Below are positions 18,459 to 28,021 of a stretch of DNA of 64,000 nucleotides, piece by piece (position 1 is the stretch's first letter; each line of letters opens with the position of its first letter). This DNA is from JAGVSZ01 sp963747775 (GTDB lineage Bacteria; Pseudomonadota; Gammaproteobacteria; Burkholderiales; SG8-39). The stretch spans positions 558,001-622,000 of the forward strand of contig CAVVGT010000016.1 in NCBI GenBank assembly GCA_963747775.1. Direction: 5' to 3'. A program made the translations under genes and the position numbers. Under the pieces are notes generated by a model. The model was not told the DNA's origin. It was given only the letters and a program-made list of their open reading frames with translations, and did no database searches.

Positions 18459-18664
18459 GGATGTTGAGAACCTCTGTATAACTCGGGCACGATTGTGAGT
18501 AACTCGGCGCCTGCCTCCGAACCCCGGCAAGTTGGTGGAGTTATTCAGGCGCTGCCCACAGGTTGGCTCACAGGTTATCCACAACAGAACGCTCCAGATA
18601 TCAACTGTTTCGACCCGTTATCCCCAGAAAACGGCGCCTTCATCATCAGTATCAGGAAAAGAAT
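18459..18664. other. Probable oriC (DnaA-box cluster between dnaA and dnaN)
   Basis: This 206-bp gap is less GC-rich than its surroundings. It contains a perfect DnaA box TTATCCACA at 18575-18583 and near matches at 18618-18626 (TTATCCCCA), 18473-18481 (TCTGTATAA) and 18494-18502 (TGTGAGTAA), with a weaker one at 18541-18549. Its position between dnaA and dnaN is a usual site for oriC. The rpmH-dnaA gap has only one box, so it is the less likely origin. Confidence 0.75.
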
Positions 18665-19774
18665 ATGAATCTAGTGAAGACAAGCCGCGAGACCCTGCTC
18701 AAACCCCTACAGTCGGTCGCTGGCATCATCGAGCGGCGTCACACGCTGCCCATCCTCTCGAACGTTCTCATTGCGCGTTCGGACGATCGACTCTCCTTTG
18801 TTGCAACCGACATCGAGATCGAGATCAGCGCAACAGCGGTGGCGGAGGCCTCGGGGGAGGCCAAAGCGGTGACCGTCGGCGCCCGCAAGTTGCTCGATAT
18901 TCTGCGTGCGCTGCCGGAAGGAAGCGAGGTCACGATGGCGCTCGCGGATAAGCGTCTGCAGATGCGTAGCGGCAAGAGCCGGTTCCAGCTCCAGACACTT
19001 CCGCCCGAGGATTTTCCCCGGCTCGCCGCGCCGGAGGGAGCGCCGGTGGCATTCGAGTTGCCGCAACGTGCGCTCAAAGCGGTGCTCGCGCTTGTGCAAT
19101 ACGCGATGGCGCAACAGGACATCCGCTATTACTTGAATGGCCTGTTGATAATGGTCGATGCGGGCGAGCTGCGTGTTGTCGCGACGGACGGGCATCGGCT
19201 CGCGGTGGCGACGCGCGAGCTTGCATCGCGGGATCTGGGCAAGCAGGAGGTGATTGTCCCCCGCAAGACCATCCTGGAGCTCACCAAGCTCCTTCAAGAT
19301 ACCGACGACCCGGTGTCGATCGAACTCTCGGGCAGCCAGGCACGTTTCCGCTTCGACGGTGTGCTGCTCGCGTCCAAGCTAGTCGACGGAAAGTTCCCCG
19401 ACTACCAGCGGGTCATCCCGAGCGCCCACCCGAAGCACCTGAAGATCGGGAGGACGACGCTCGGAGCGGCGTTGCAGCGCGCGGCGATCCTCACCAGCGA
19501 CAAGTTTCGCGGAGTCCGCTGGGTGCTCGGCGAGGGCAGCCTGAAGATCACCTGTACGAACACCGAGCAGGAAGAGGCGCAGGAGGAGCTCGAGCTCGAC
19601 TACAACGGTGAAGCGCTCGATATCGGATTCAACGTCGGTTACCTGTTGGACGTGCTGAACAACCTGGAGACCGAGGAAATCGAAGTTGCTCTGGGCGACG
19701 CCAATTCGAGCGCGCTGATTACCGTACCGGGCCGGACGGACTTCAAGTACGTCGTGATGCCCATGCGCATTTAG
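18665..19774 (+). CDS. dnaN: DNA polymerase III beta subunit (sliding clamp)
   Basis: Ring-forming processivity clamp for DNA polymerase III, 369 aa. The start at 18665 gives MNLVKTSRETLLKPLQSVAGIIERRHTLP, matching the family N-terminus. Three similar clamp domains follow, and the C-terminus VVMPMRI is the conserved VMPMR(L/I) end. The upstream in-frame extension from 18563 would run through the DnaA-box region and is rejected. Confidence 0.98.
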   Translation: MNLVKTSRETLLKPLQSVAGIIERRHTLPILSNVLIARSDDRLSFVATDIEIEISATAVAEASGEAKAVTVGARKLLDILRALPEGSEVTMALADKRLQMRSGKSRFQLQTLPPEDFPRLAAPEGAPVAFELPQRALKAVLALVQYAMAQQDIRYYLNGLLIMVDAGELRVVATDGHRLAVATRELASRDLGKQEVIVPRKTILELTKLLQDTDDPVSIELSGSQARFRFDGVLLASKLVDGKFPDYQRVIPSAHPKHLKIGRTTLGAALQRAAILTSDKFRGVRWVLGEGSLKITCTNTEQEEAQEELELDYNGEALDIGFNVGYLLDVLNNLETEEIEVALGDANSSALITVPGRTDFKYVVMPMRI

Positions 19775-19786
19775 GGCCACGGGCAA

Positions 19787-22252
19787 ATGAGCGAAGAGAC
19801 TCCACCGCAGCAGTCCGGCGAGGCGATGCCGCCCCAACCCGACGCTGCGGAGACCCCGCGGCAGGACGCGGCAAGTTACGACTCCTCGAGCATCAAGGTA
19901 CTCAAAGGCCTGGACGCGGTGCGCAAGCGTCCCGGGATGTACATCGGCGACACCTCCGACGGCACCGGTTTGCACCACATGGTCTTCGAGGTCGTCGACA
20001 ACGCAGTGGACGAGGCACTTGCGGGCTTCTGCGACGAGATCATCGTAACGATCCACACCGACAACTCCATCAGCGTGGCGGACAACGGCCGCGGCATCCC
20101 GACCGGGATCCACGAAGACGACGAGTTCAAGCGCTCGGCAGCGGAGATCGCGATGACCGAGCTGCACGCCGGCGGAAAGTTCGACTCCAATTCCTACAAG
20201 GTATCCGGCGGATTGCACGGCGTCGGCGTCTCGGTGGTGAACGCACTCTCCGACTGGCTGCGGCTCGCGATCCGCCGCGAGGGTCAGGTCTATTTCATGG
20301 AGTTCCGGCGGGGCGAGCGCGTCGAGCCGCTCAAGGTCATCGGCAAGACCGAGCGCAGAGGCACGGAAGTGCACTTCCTTGCCAGCACGGAGACTTTCGG
20401 CCACGTCGAGTATCACTACGACATTCTGGCGCGGCGCCTACGCGAGCTGTCGTTCCTGAACAACGGCGTGAGAATCGTGCTGATCGACCAGCGCGCAGGC
20501 AAGGAGGAAGTGTTCTCGTTCGCGGGCGGCGTCCGCGGGTTCGTGGAGTACATGAACCGCAACAAGGCGGTGCTTCACAACAACATCTTCCACGCGAGCG
20601 GACAAAAGGAGGGCATGTTCATCGAGGTGGCGATGCAGTGGAACGACTCCTATCAGGAGCAGGTCCTCTGCTACACCAACAACATCCCGCAGCGCGACGG
20701 CGGCACGCACCTGACCGGCCTGCGGGCCGCGATGACGCGCACGCTCGGAAAGTACATCGAGCAGAACGAGATCGCCAAAAGGGCGAAGGTCGAGTGCTCC
20801 GGCGATGACATGCGCGAAGGACTCACCTGCGTGCTGTCGACCAAGATCCCGGAGCCCAAGTTCTCGTCGCAGACCAAGGACAAGCTGGTTTCCTCGGAGG
20901 TGCGGCCGGTCGTCGAAGAGATCGTGGCCGAGAAGTTGATGAGCTTCCTGCTCGAGAAGCCACAGGACGCGCGCATTATCACCGGCAAGATCGTCGACGC
21001 CGCGCGCGCGCGCGAGGCCGCGCGCAAGGCGCGCGAGATGACGCGCCGAAAGGGGGTGCTGGACGGCTTCGGGCTGCCGGGCAAGCTGGCGGATTGCCAG
21101 GAAAAGGACCCCGCGCAGTGCGAGCTGTACCTGGTCGAGGGCGATTCCGCCGGGGGATCGGCCAAGCAAGGGCGCGATCGCAAGTTCCAGGCGATCCTGC
21201 CGCTCAAGGGCAAGATCCTGAACGTCGAGCGGGCGCGCTTCGACAAGCTGATTTCGTTCGCCGAGATTGCGACTCTCATCACCGCGCTCGGCACCGGGAT
21301 CAAGGACGACTACAACATCGACAAGCTGCGCTACCACCGCATCATCATCATGACCGATGCGGACGTGGATGGCGCCCACATCCGCACGCTGCTGCTGACG
21401 TTCTTCTACCGGCAGTTGCCCGAGCTGATCGAGCGCGGCCACATCTATATCGCGCAGCCGCCGCTCTACAAGGTGAAGGTGAGCAAGGAGGAGCGCTACC
21501 TCAAGGACGACCATGAGCGCGACCAGTTCATGCTCAGGCAGGCGCTGGTTGGCGCGGCGCTGTACCCGCGCCGCGACGCAGAGCCGATTCGGGGAGACGC
21601 GCTCGCTCAGCTGTCGCAGTCCTATCTGCTCGCCGAGGCCGTGATCAGTCGCCTGACACGCTTGATCGACGAAGATGCGCTACGCGCGATCCTGCACGGC
21701 GCTCGCGTCGACCTCTCGAATGCGGAGGCGACCCACGCGAGCGTGGCACAACTGGTGGCGAAGCTCGGGAACGGCGACGTCAGGGTCCAGGCGCGCTATG
21801 ACGAGAAGCTCGAGCGCCACCAACTGGTGATCGAGCGCAACCGCCACGGCAACCTCCGCTGGAGCGTCATCGACGACGACTTCCTCGTCTCAGGCGATTA
21901 CCGTCAGATCACCGCCGCCGCGCAGCTGGTCGATGACCTGATCGGCCCCGGCGCGTATGTGCAGCGCGCCGAGCATCAGCACACCGTGAGCGACTTTGGC
22001 CAGGCGGTGCATTGGCTACGCGCGGAGGTCGAGCGCAACGCCGCCGTGCAGCGCTACAAGGGCCTGGGCGAGATGAATCCCGAGCAGTTGTGGGAGACGA
22101 CCATGGATCCGGCGTCGCGCCGGCTTCTCAAGGTACAGATCGAGGACGCGATCGCGGCGGACGAGATTTTCACGAAGCTGATGGGCGACGAGGTGGAGCC
22201 GCGCCGGGACTTCATCGAGCAGAACGCACTCGTCGCGCGATTGGACGTCTAG
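19787..22252 (+). CDS. gyrB: DNA gyrase subunit B
   Basis: ATPase subunit of DNA gyrase, 821 aa. The GHKL ATP site shows EVVDNAVDEALAG, DNGRGIPTG and GGLHGVGVSVVNALS. The TOPRIM domain has EGDSAGGSAKQGRDRKFQ and DADVDGAHIRTLLLTFFY. The C-terminal YKGLGEMNPEQLWETTMDP motif is diagnostic of GyrB. It follows dnaN by 12 bp, the usual dnaA-dnaN-gyrB order. Its stop is only 11 bp from the stop of convergent topB, and I see no terminator hairpin between them. Confidence 0.98.
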   Translation: MSEETPPQQSGEAMPPQPDAAETPRQDAASYDSSSIKVLKGLDAVRKRPGMYIGDTSDGTGLHHMVFEVVDNAVDEALAGFCDEIIVTIHTDNSISVADNGRGIPTGIHEDDEFKRSAAEIAMTELHAGGKFDSNSYKVSGGLHGVGVSVVNALSDWLRLAIRREGQVYFMEFRRGERVEPLKVIGKTERRGTEVHFLASTETFGHVEYHYDILARRLRELSFLNNGVRIVLIDQRAGKEEVFSFAGGVRGFVEYMNRNKAVLHNNIFHASGQKEGMFIEVAMQWNDSYQEQVLCYTNNIPQRDGGTHLTGLRAAMTRTLGKYIEQNEIAKRAKVECSGDDMREGLTCVLSTKIPEPKFSSQTKDKLVSSEVRPVVEEIVAEKLMSFLLEKPQDARIITGKIVDAARAREAARKAREMTRRKGVLDGFGLPGKLADCQEKDPAQCELYLVEGDSAGGSAKQGRDRKFQAILPLKGKILNVERARFDKLISFAEIATLITALGTGIKDDYNIDKLRYHRIIIMTDADVDGAHIRTLLLTFFYRQLPELIERGHIYIAQPPLYKVKVSKEERYLKDDHERDQFMLRQALVGAALYPRRDAEPIRGDALAQLSQSYLLAEAVISRLTRLIDEDALRAILHGARVDLSNAEATHASVAQLVAKLGNGDVRVQARYDEKLERHQLVIERNRHGNLRWSVIDDDFLVSGDYRQITAAAQLVDDLIGPGAYVQRAEHQHTVSDFGQAVHWLRAEVERNAAVQRYKGLGEMNPEQLWETTMDPASRRLLKVQIEDAIAADEIFTKLMGDEVEPRRDFIEQNALVARLDV

Positions 22253-22263
22253 CTAGGGCCGGG

Positions 22264-24981
22264 TTACGCCACGCGCTTCTTGGTGGCGGACTTCTTCGTC
22301 GCGACCTTTTTCACCGCCTTCTTGGCGCCGCCCGAACGCTTGGCCGCCACGCGGGCCGTCGGGTCCGCAGCGCGCTTCTCCGGAGGCTTGGTGGCTGCTT
22401 TCAACGTGTAGACGTTCTGCTCCGGCGCAGCGTCGCGGGCGCCACGACCCGAACCTTTCGGCTGCGCTGGCGTCGGCTCCTTGCGCTCGGCACCCACCTC
22501 AACCGGTTTCGCCGCCGCTTTTGCCTTGGCGCTCCCGCGCGGTGCGAACTCGAATCCGATCCGGCCGTCGGGCTGGCGCACGAGGAAAGCGGAGAAGGGC
22601 CGGCCCTTCTTGGAGATGAAGCGGTGCAGAAGGTCGGTCTTGCCGACATCGAGCAGCTTCGTCACCTGCTCGGGCTCGATTGGGCGCTGCAGGATGATTT
22701 TCCCTGTGCGGAAGTCGCAGGTGCGCGCCGGGCCCACTGACTTTTCGCAGACGTAGGCCAGCTCGTGGTCGAACACGCGCGACCCGCACTTGGGACAATT
22801 CCCGAGCGGCTGCCTGCCCGTGAAGTCCACCGGTTCGGCCTCCCGATCGTCGGCCTGGCTCTGCCCGAAGTCGAGCTCGACGGCGAAATCGTCCTTCAGC
22901 TTCATCATCGCGGCGAACGGCCGGCCGATCCGGCTGCGAAATCCCTGTAGCGGACCGATCGAGCGGGTCCGGATCAGGTCTTCGGCCTCCTCGTTCTCGA
23001 TCCGGCGGCTGGCGATCACCTTCCACATCGAGAAGTCGCACTTCGTGCACTGGAACTTCTTGTAATTCTCGTTGATCACGCTCCCGCACTTCGGGCATCT
23101 CGCGGCGAGGGTCGAAAGCGGCTCGTCGATGCTGGTGCCTTTCTTGATCCGCTCCACCAGATCGCGCGTGGTCTCGACGATGTGGTCCATGAAGGCGTCC
23201 CGGCGGAGCTTGCCCTGCTCCATCTGCTTGAGCTTGAACTCCCAGTCGCCGGTGAGCTCCGGGGAGCGCAGCTCGTCGATGCCGAACTTCTCGATCGCGT
23301 AGAGCAGGTCGAACGCCTTTGCCGTGGGTTGAAGCTCGCGCCCGTTGCGGTGTACGTAGTCCTCGAAGATCAGCCCCTCGATCACCGAGGCGCGCGTGGC
23401 TGGCGTCCCGAGGCCCTTTGCCTTCATGGCCTCGGCGAGCTCTTCGTCGTCGACCAGCTTGCCGGCGTTCTCCATCGCGGACAGGAGCGTCGCCTCGGAG
23501 TAGCGCGCCGGCGGCTTCGTCTGGCTCTGCTGGACCTCCACCGCAATCGTGTCGACCTTGCCGTCCGGGACCGGCGCGAGCGTCGGGGCGTCCTTGTCCT
23601 CGGCGTCCTTGCCATAAACCGAGAGCCAGCCCGCGTTGAGCATGACCCGCCCCTCGCTCTTGAAGGGCTCGCCCTCGACGCGGGTGATGCGCGTGGTGAC
23701 CAGGAACTCCGCCGCCGGATAGAACACGGCGAGGAACCGTTTGACCACCATGTCGTAGAGCTTCTGCTCCGGCTCGGACAGGTGCTTCGGCGCCTGCAGG
23801 GTGGGGATGATCGCGAAGTGATCCGAGATCTTCTCGTTGTTGAAGATGCGCTTGTTGGGCCGGACCCATCCCTCCTTCAGCACCTTTGCGGCAAACGGCG
23901 CATACGCGCGCGTCGATGCCGTCTTGTCGGTGAGCATGTCCAGGGTCTTCTTCACCGTGCCGAGGTAATCCTCGGGCAGGGCGCGCGCATCGGTCCGCGG
24001 ATAGGTCAGGACCTTGTGCTTCTCGTAGAGCGCCTGGGCGAGGCCGAGCGTGTTGCGCGCCGAGAACCCGAAGCGGGAGTTAGCTTCGCGCTGGAGCGTG
24101 GTCAGATCGTAGAGGAGGGGCGAGCCCTGCGTCGCGGGCTTGGATTCCTCAGTGACGATTCCCGGTTTTCCGACGCACTTCGCACGGATCGACTCTGCGC
24201 GGGGCTGGTCCCAGATCCGCTCCGCGCGCAAGTACTCGTCGTTCGGGTCGCGTTCGAACTTCTCGTCGAACCACCGGCCGCCGTACTCCCCACCCTTGCC
24301 CTCGAAGGTGCCGAGGACCTCCCAATAGTCGCGTGCGACGAACGCCTTGATGCGCTTCTCGCGCTCGACCAGGATCGCCAGGGTCGGCGTTTGCACCCGG
24401 CCGACCGTGGTCTTGTAGAAGCCGCCGTCCTTCGAATTGAACGCGGTCATCGCGCGCGTGCCGTTGATGCCGACCAGCCAGTCCGATTCGGAGCGGCACA
24501 CGGCGGCGTCGGCGAGCGGACGCATTTCGCGATCGCTCCGCAGCGCCGCGAAGCCCTCTCGAATCGCAGAAGGGGTCATCGACTGGAGCCAGAGGCGCTC
24601 GATCGGCTTCTTCGCCGCCACGTGCTGCTCGATGTAGCGAAAAATGAGTTCTCCCTCGCGCCCGGCGTCGCACGCGTTCACGACCCCTACCACGTCCTTG
24701 CGCTTGATCAATCGTGCGAGCAGCTTGAGACGGTCTTCGCTCCTCTCGATCGGCTTCAGATCGAAGTGCGGCGGGATCACGGGCAGATGGGTGAATGACC
24801 ACTTGCCCCGCTTCACTTCGTATTCCTCCGGCGCCGCGAGCTCGAGCAGATGCCCGATCGCCGAGGAGATCACGTACTCGCTTCCCTCGTAGTAGTCGCC
24901 GTGCCGCGTGAAGCCGCCCAGCGCGCGCGCGATGTCGTTGGCGACAGATGGCTTCTCGGCGATGATGAGCTTCTTAGCCAT
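22264..24981 (-). CDS. topB: DNA topoisomerase III (type IA) with zinc ribbons and lysine/alanine tail
   Basis: Type IA topoisomerase that relaxes and decatenates DNA through a 5'-phosphotyrosine. It has 905 aa, much longer than E. coli TopB (653 aa). The TOPRIM start MAKKLIIAEKPSVANDIARA fixes the start at 24981. The TOPRIM acidic motif is NACDAGREGELIFRYI, and the catalytic tyrosine lies in VLTYPRTDARALPEDY. After the core come zinc-ribbon pairs (CPKCGSVINENYKKFQCTKC and CPKCGSRVFDHELAYVCEK). The last ~40 residues are a Lys/Ala/Thr-rich tail resembling bacterial histone H1-like proteins. It heads the topB end of the dprA-smg-topB cluster. Confidence 0.94.
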   Translation of the reverse strand: MAKKLIIAEKPSVANDIARALGGFTRHGDYYEGSEYVISSAIGHLLELAAPEEYEVKRGKWSFTHLPVIPPHFDLKPIERSEDRLKLLARLIKRKDVVGVVNACDAGREGELIFRYIEQHVAAKKPIERLWLQSMTPSAIREGFAALRSDREMRPLADAAVCRSESDWLVGINGTRAMTAFNSKDGGFYKTTVGRVQTPTLAILVEREKRIKAFVARDYWEVLGTFEGKGGEYGGRWFDEKFERDPNDEYLRAERIWDQPRAESIRAKCVGKPGIVTEESKPATQGSPLLYDLTTLQREANSRFGFSARNTLGLAQALYEKHKVLTYPRTDARALPEDYLGTVKKTLDMLTDKTASTRAYAPFAAKVLKEGWVRPNKRIFNNEKISDHFAIIPTLQAPKHLSEPEQKLYDMVVKRFLAVFYPAAEFLVTTRITRVEGEPFKSEGRVMLNAGWLSVYGKDAEDKDAPTLAPVPDGKVDTIAVEVQQSQTKPPARYSEATLLSAMENAGKLVDDEELAEAMKAKGLGTPATRASVIEGLIFEDYVHRNGRELQPTAKAFDLLYAIEKFGIDELRSPELTGDWEFKLKQMEQGKLRRDAFMDHIVETTRDLVERIKKGTSIDEPLSTLAARCPKCGSVINENYKKFQCTKCDFSMWKVIASRRIENEEAEDLIRTRSIGPLQGFRSRIGRPFAAMMKLKDDFAVELDFGQSQADDREAEPVDFTGRQPLGNCPKCGSRVFDHELAYVCEKSVGPARTCDFRTGKIILQRPIEPEQVTKLLDVGKTDLLHRFISKKGRPFSAFLVRQPDGRIGFEFAPRGSAKAKAAAKPVEVGAERKEPTPAQPKGSGRGARDAAPEQNVYTLKAATKPPEKRAADPTARVAAKRSGGAKKAVKKVATKKSATKKRVA

Positions 24982-25095
24982 ACAGGGTGGTCGAAGAGCG
25001 CGCACCCGCCGGCGGCGCGGCACGCGGGAGAGTCAGGGAGCGCCGAAGTTTAAGGACTGCCCCGGCGCGAGGCAAGAAGAAGCGGCGGTACGGCG

Positions 25096-25554
25096 TCAGT
25101 GGATGTGCCGCGGGCCCCCTTCGGGCAGCAGCTCTTCTAGGATCAGCGTGTCGACGTCGCCGCGGCGTGCCCAAAGCACCATCAGCACGATTACCTTGAG
25201 CTTATCCAGGTCAACGGTGTCCTCCGGCAACGCCATCGCACGGTCGATGATCAGCTCGCGCAGGGGCGCGGTCAACACGCCGGCGCTCTCGAGGAAGGTG
25301 ATGAAACCGCGCGAATCCGTCGAGAGCTTCGCAAGCTCGGCGTGCGTGTGCGCGCGGAACGCGTCGCACAGCTCGAACGCCTCCGGGTACTGCTCGTCGT
25401 TGGGGCGCGACAGGTGTTTTAACCAGTCGAGCGCGTCGGTGATCTCTTCGTCCCCGAACCCCGCGTCGGTCAACTTGCGCGCGAGGGTGTCGGGATCGGG
25501 GCAGGGCTCGCCCTGATAGTAGTTCTCGAAAAGGTAGACGAGGATCTCGAACAT
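25096..25554 (-). CDS. smg: Smg family protein (DUF494)
   Basis: Smg protein, 152 aa, beginning MFEILVYLFENYY and ending in an acidic alpha-helical segment typical of the family. Its molecular function is not established. Position between dprA and topB matches the conserved proteobacterial order dprA-smg-topA/topB. An EEI-DAL-WL pattern (residues 36-45) also fits the family. Confidence 0.92.
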   Translation of the reverse strand: MFEILVYLFENYYQGEPCPDPDTLARKLTDAGFGDEEITDALDWLKHLSRPNDEQYPEAFELCDAFRAHTHAELAKLSTDSRGFITFLESAGVLTAPLRELIIDRAMALPEDTVDLDKLKVIVLMVLWARRGDVDTLILEELLPEGGPRHIH

Positions 25555-25649
25555 CGACGCGAGGAACGCTCCTGGTGGAGATTCTGTCAGGGGACCTCGG
25601 TCCCTGGCCGGCGGTGCGGGCGTGATACCCGGAAACGGCAGCAGTGCAT

Positions 25650-26741
25650 TCAGTCCCGGTCGCGATTCGCCACGCGCTGATAGTTGCCGCCTGGAAGGCT
25701 CGCGACCTTACCCTCGAGCTCCAGTTGCAGCAGCATCGCCGATACGACATCGGCCGTCAAGCCGCTGCGCCCGCACAGAGTGTCAACATTGCACGGGTCG
25801 TATCCCAAGTGATGCAGCAGCACGTGCGCTTCTTCCGGCACCTCGCTTGGCGGAGTCGGTATCGGCGCGCCGCCGCTGAGCTCGCCGAGCACGTCATCCG
25901 CGCTGTCGACCAGTTTTGCGCCTTGCTTGATGAGCGCGTGGCACCCTTTTGACAGGGGTGAATGGATCGACCCCGGCACGGCAAACACGTCGCGCCCCTG
26001 CTCGCCCGCGAGGCGCGCGGTGATCAGCGAGCCGCTGTCGAGCGCCGCCTCGACCACGAGTACACCGCGCACGAGGCCGCTGATGATGCGGTTGCGTCGC
26101 GGGAAGTTCGCCGCGGCCGGCGGTGTGCCAAGCGGGAACTCGCTGACGATCGCGCCATGGCTGGCGAGCATCGTGAAGAGCTCGGCGTTACGTGCCGGAT
26201 AGATCAAGTCAATGCCGGTGCCGAGTACCCCGACCGACGAGCCCGATCCTTCGAGTGCGCCGCGGTGCGCGGCAGCATCGATCCCGAGCGCGAGGCCGCT
26301 CACGATTGTGAGCCCTGCGCGGCTGAGCGCGCGCGCGAGAGTTTGCGCGTTCGCCAGCCCCTGCGCGGTGCCGTTCCGGCTGCCGACGATAGCCAGTCCA
26401 TTTGAGTTTAGGAGCTCGGCGCGCCCGCGTACGTACAGGAGCACCGGAGGATCCGGGATCTCGAGGAGGCCGCGCGGGTAGTCCGCATCCGCGAGGGTAA
26501 CGATCGCGTTGCCAGGCTGCGTCGCCCAGGCGAGCGCGGCGTCAACGTCTGGCTTGCGCTCGTCAGTGCGCAAGCGTGCTGCAATTGCCTCGCCGACGGT
26601 GCGCGCCAGCGTCGCGTGCGACGTGCGGAGGACCTGCGACGGCAGGCCGAACGCCGAGAGGAGCTTCCGGATGCCCTGGCCCCCGAGCCCGGGGGTCAGG
26701 GTGAGGCGTAGCCATGCCGCGAGCTCGCCCTCCTGGGGCAT
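25650..26741 (-). CDS. dprA: DNA-processing protein DprA
   Basis: DprA protects incoming single-stranded DNA during natural transformation and loads RecA on it. It has 363 aa. The N-terminal SAM-like helical region (LTPGLGGQGIRKLLSAFG) precedes the Rossmann-like core with AIVGSRNGTAQG, VSGLALGIDAAAHRGAL and FPRRNRIISGL. A C-terminal winged helix (LCGRSGLTADVVSAMLLQLELEGKV) is present. The gene looks intact, unlike the competence gene comM at 61468. It is 95 bp upstream of smg. Confidence 0.96.
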   Translation of the reverse strand: MPQEGELAAWLRLTLTPGLGGQGIRKLLSAFGLPSQVLRTSHATLARTVGEAIAARLRTDERKPDVDAALAWATQPGNAIVTLADADYPRGLLEIPDPPVLLYVRGRAELLNSNGLAIVGSRNGTAQGLANAQTLARALSRAGLTIVSGLALGIDAAAHRGALEGSGSSVGVLGTGIDLIYPARNAELFTMLASHGAIVSEFPLGTPPAAANFPRRNRIISGLVRGVLVVEAALDSGSLITARLAGEQGRDVFAVPGSIHSPLSKGCHALIKQGAKLVDSADDVLGELSGGAPIPTPPSEVPEEAHVLLHHLGYDPCNVDTLCGRSGLTADVVSAMLLQLELEGKVASLPGGNYQRVANRDRD

Positions 26742-26759
26742 CGGGCTTGGCTGGCGCGG

Positions 26760-27905
26760 TCAGGGCGTCTTGACGACGTCCCCCGGCGCGACCGGCCGCT
26801 CGACGCCAAGCGTGAGCGCATAGGAGAGGTTGTCGAACGTGCGAAAGACCATGAGCAGACCGTAGCGCTCCTCGGGGAGCTCGATTGGTCCGGGCTTGCG
26901 CTCGCCCATCAGGAACGGGCCGACGCTGCGATCGTTGGTAATCGTGGTGCTGCGGAAGATCGCGAGCACGTGGCCGACCTCGAGCCCGTCCTTCGCGCCC
27001 TTGTTCAGGCTCACGATCGCGAGCCCGCCGGTCTCGCCGTAGCCTTCGTAGATCGATTTCTTGCCTGCGTCGCTCTCGATCCCGGTCCACAGGGGCTTGT
27101 CGAGCAACAGGTCGGTGCGTGCATCGGCGCGCCCGTCGTAGATCGACATGATCCGAGCGCGGATCGGCTTGTCGGGTGCGCGGGGCGCAAAGCTGAAGAC
27201 CTGCGGTTGCGGCGCGACGACCAACCGGTCGCCTTCACTGATCTCCTGCTTCGACGACAGCACCCGCACGGTCGTCGGATCGCCGCTGCGCAATACGCGC
27301 GCGGTCCCGAGGTAGATGGCCTCGAAACCAAGGATGTCTTTCGTGTCCGGATCGATCAGGGCGATGCCGGGACGGTAGACTTGCCACAGCGTTTCCTTGC
27401 TTGGGCCCATCCCGGTCACGTAGGCGCGCGCGCCCGCGCCGACGTTGACTCTGCCTTCCTCGGCCGCGAAGATGCGCGGGGCCTTATCCAGACCGCCGCG
27501 CTCGATCACCAGCGGTGCGGACAGGAACGGCTCGAGCACCTTTAGCGGGACGGTCGGGATCGCCTCGCGGACGAGCATCTCTTCGCGCACGCGGGGCGCC
27601 AGGCGCTCGATGGACAGCGTACCGGTGGCCCGGTCCAGGCGGACGATCTCGCCCGGGTAGATGAGATGCGGGTTCCGGATCTGATCCTTGTTGAGACGCC
27701 AGATCTCGGGCCAGCGCCACGGCTGGGTGAGGAATCTGCTCGAGATTCCCCAGAGCGTGTCGCCCTTCTGGACGACGTAGCTGTCCGGAGCGTTCGGCTG
27801 GAGCTGCACGACATTGCCGCCGGGCCGCGGGTCAGTCTGCTGTGCCCAGGCGACCGGGAGGGCCAAAACGAGGGCAAAAAGAAGGGCCGTGCTAGACTTG
27901 AACAT
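26760..27905 (-). CDS. Secreted LysM-domain protein
   Basis: Exported peptidoglycan-binding protein of 381 aa. The start at 27905 gives a signal peptide MFKSSTALLFALVLALPVAWA. A LysM domain follows directly (VVQKGDTLWGISSRFLTQPWRWPEIWRLN, about residues 45-95). The remaining ~280 residues have no motif I recognise and are conserved in betaproteobacterial homologues next to dprA. It is probably periplasmic and cell-wall associated. It is 18 bp upstream of dprA and divergent from def across 116 bp. Confidence 0.92.
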   Translation of the reverse strand: MFKSSTALLFALVLALPVAWAQQTDPRPGGNVVQLQPNAPDSYVVQKGDTLWGISSRFLTQPWRWPEIWRLNKDQIRNPHLIYPGEIVRLDRATGTLSIERLAPRVREEMLVREAIPTVPLKVLEPFLSAPLVIERGGLDKAPRIFAAEEGRVNVGAGARAYVTGMGPSKETLWQVYRPGIALIDPDTKDILGFEAIYLGTARVLRSGDPTTVRVLSSKQEISEGDRLVVAPQPQVFSFAPRAPDKPIRARIMSIYDGRADARTDLLLDKPLWTGIESDAGKKSIYEGYGETGGLAIVSLNKGAKDGLEVGHVLAIFRSTTITNDRSVGPFLMGERKPGPIELPEERYGLLMVFRTFDNLSYALTLGVERPVAPGDVVKTP

Positions 27906-28021
27906 GAGCACCTCGAGCCGATCCAAACGCGGGCAAGTGTTTGATTATTAGGGCTGGTTGGCCCGAGTCTAAGGTCTTTGTTGAAAGTCTGCACCTAATT
28001 ATTTCACGCAGCAAGTGATTT

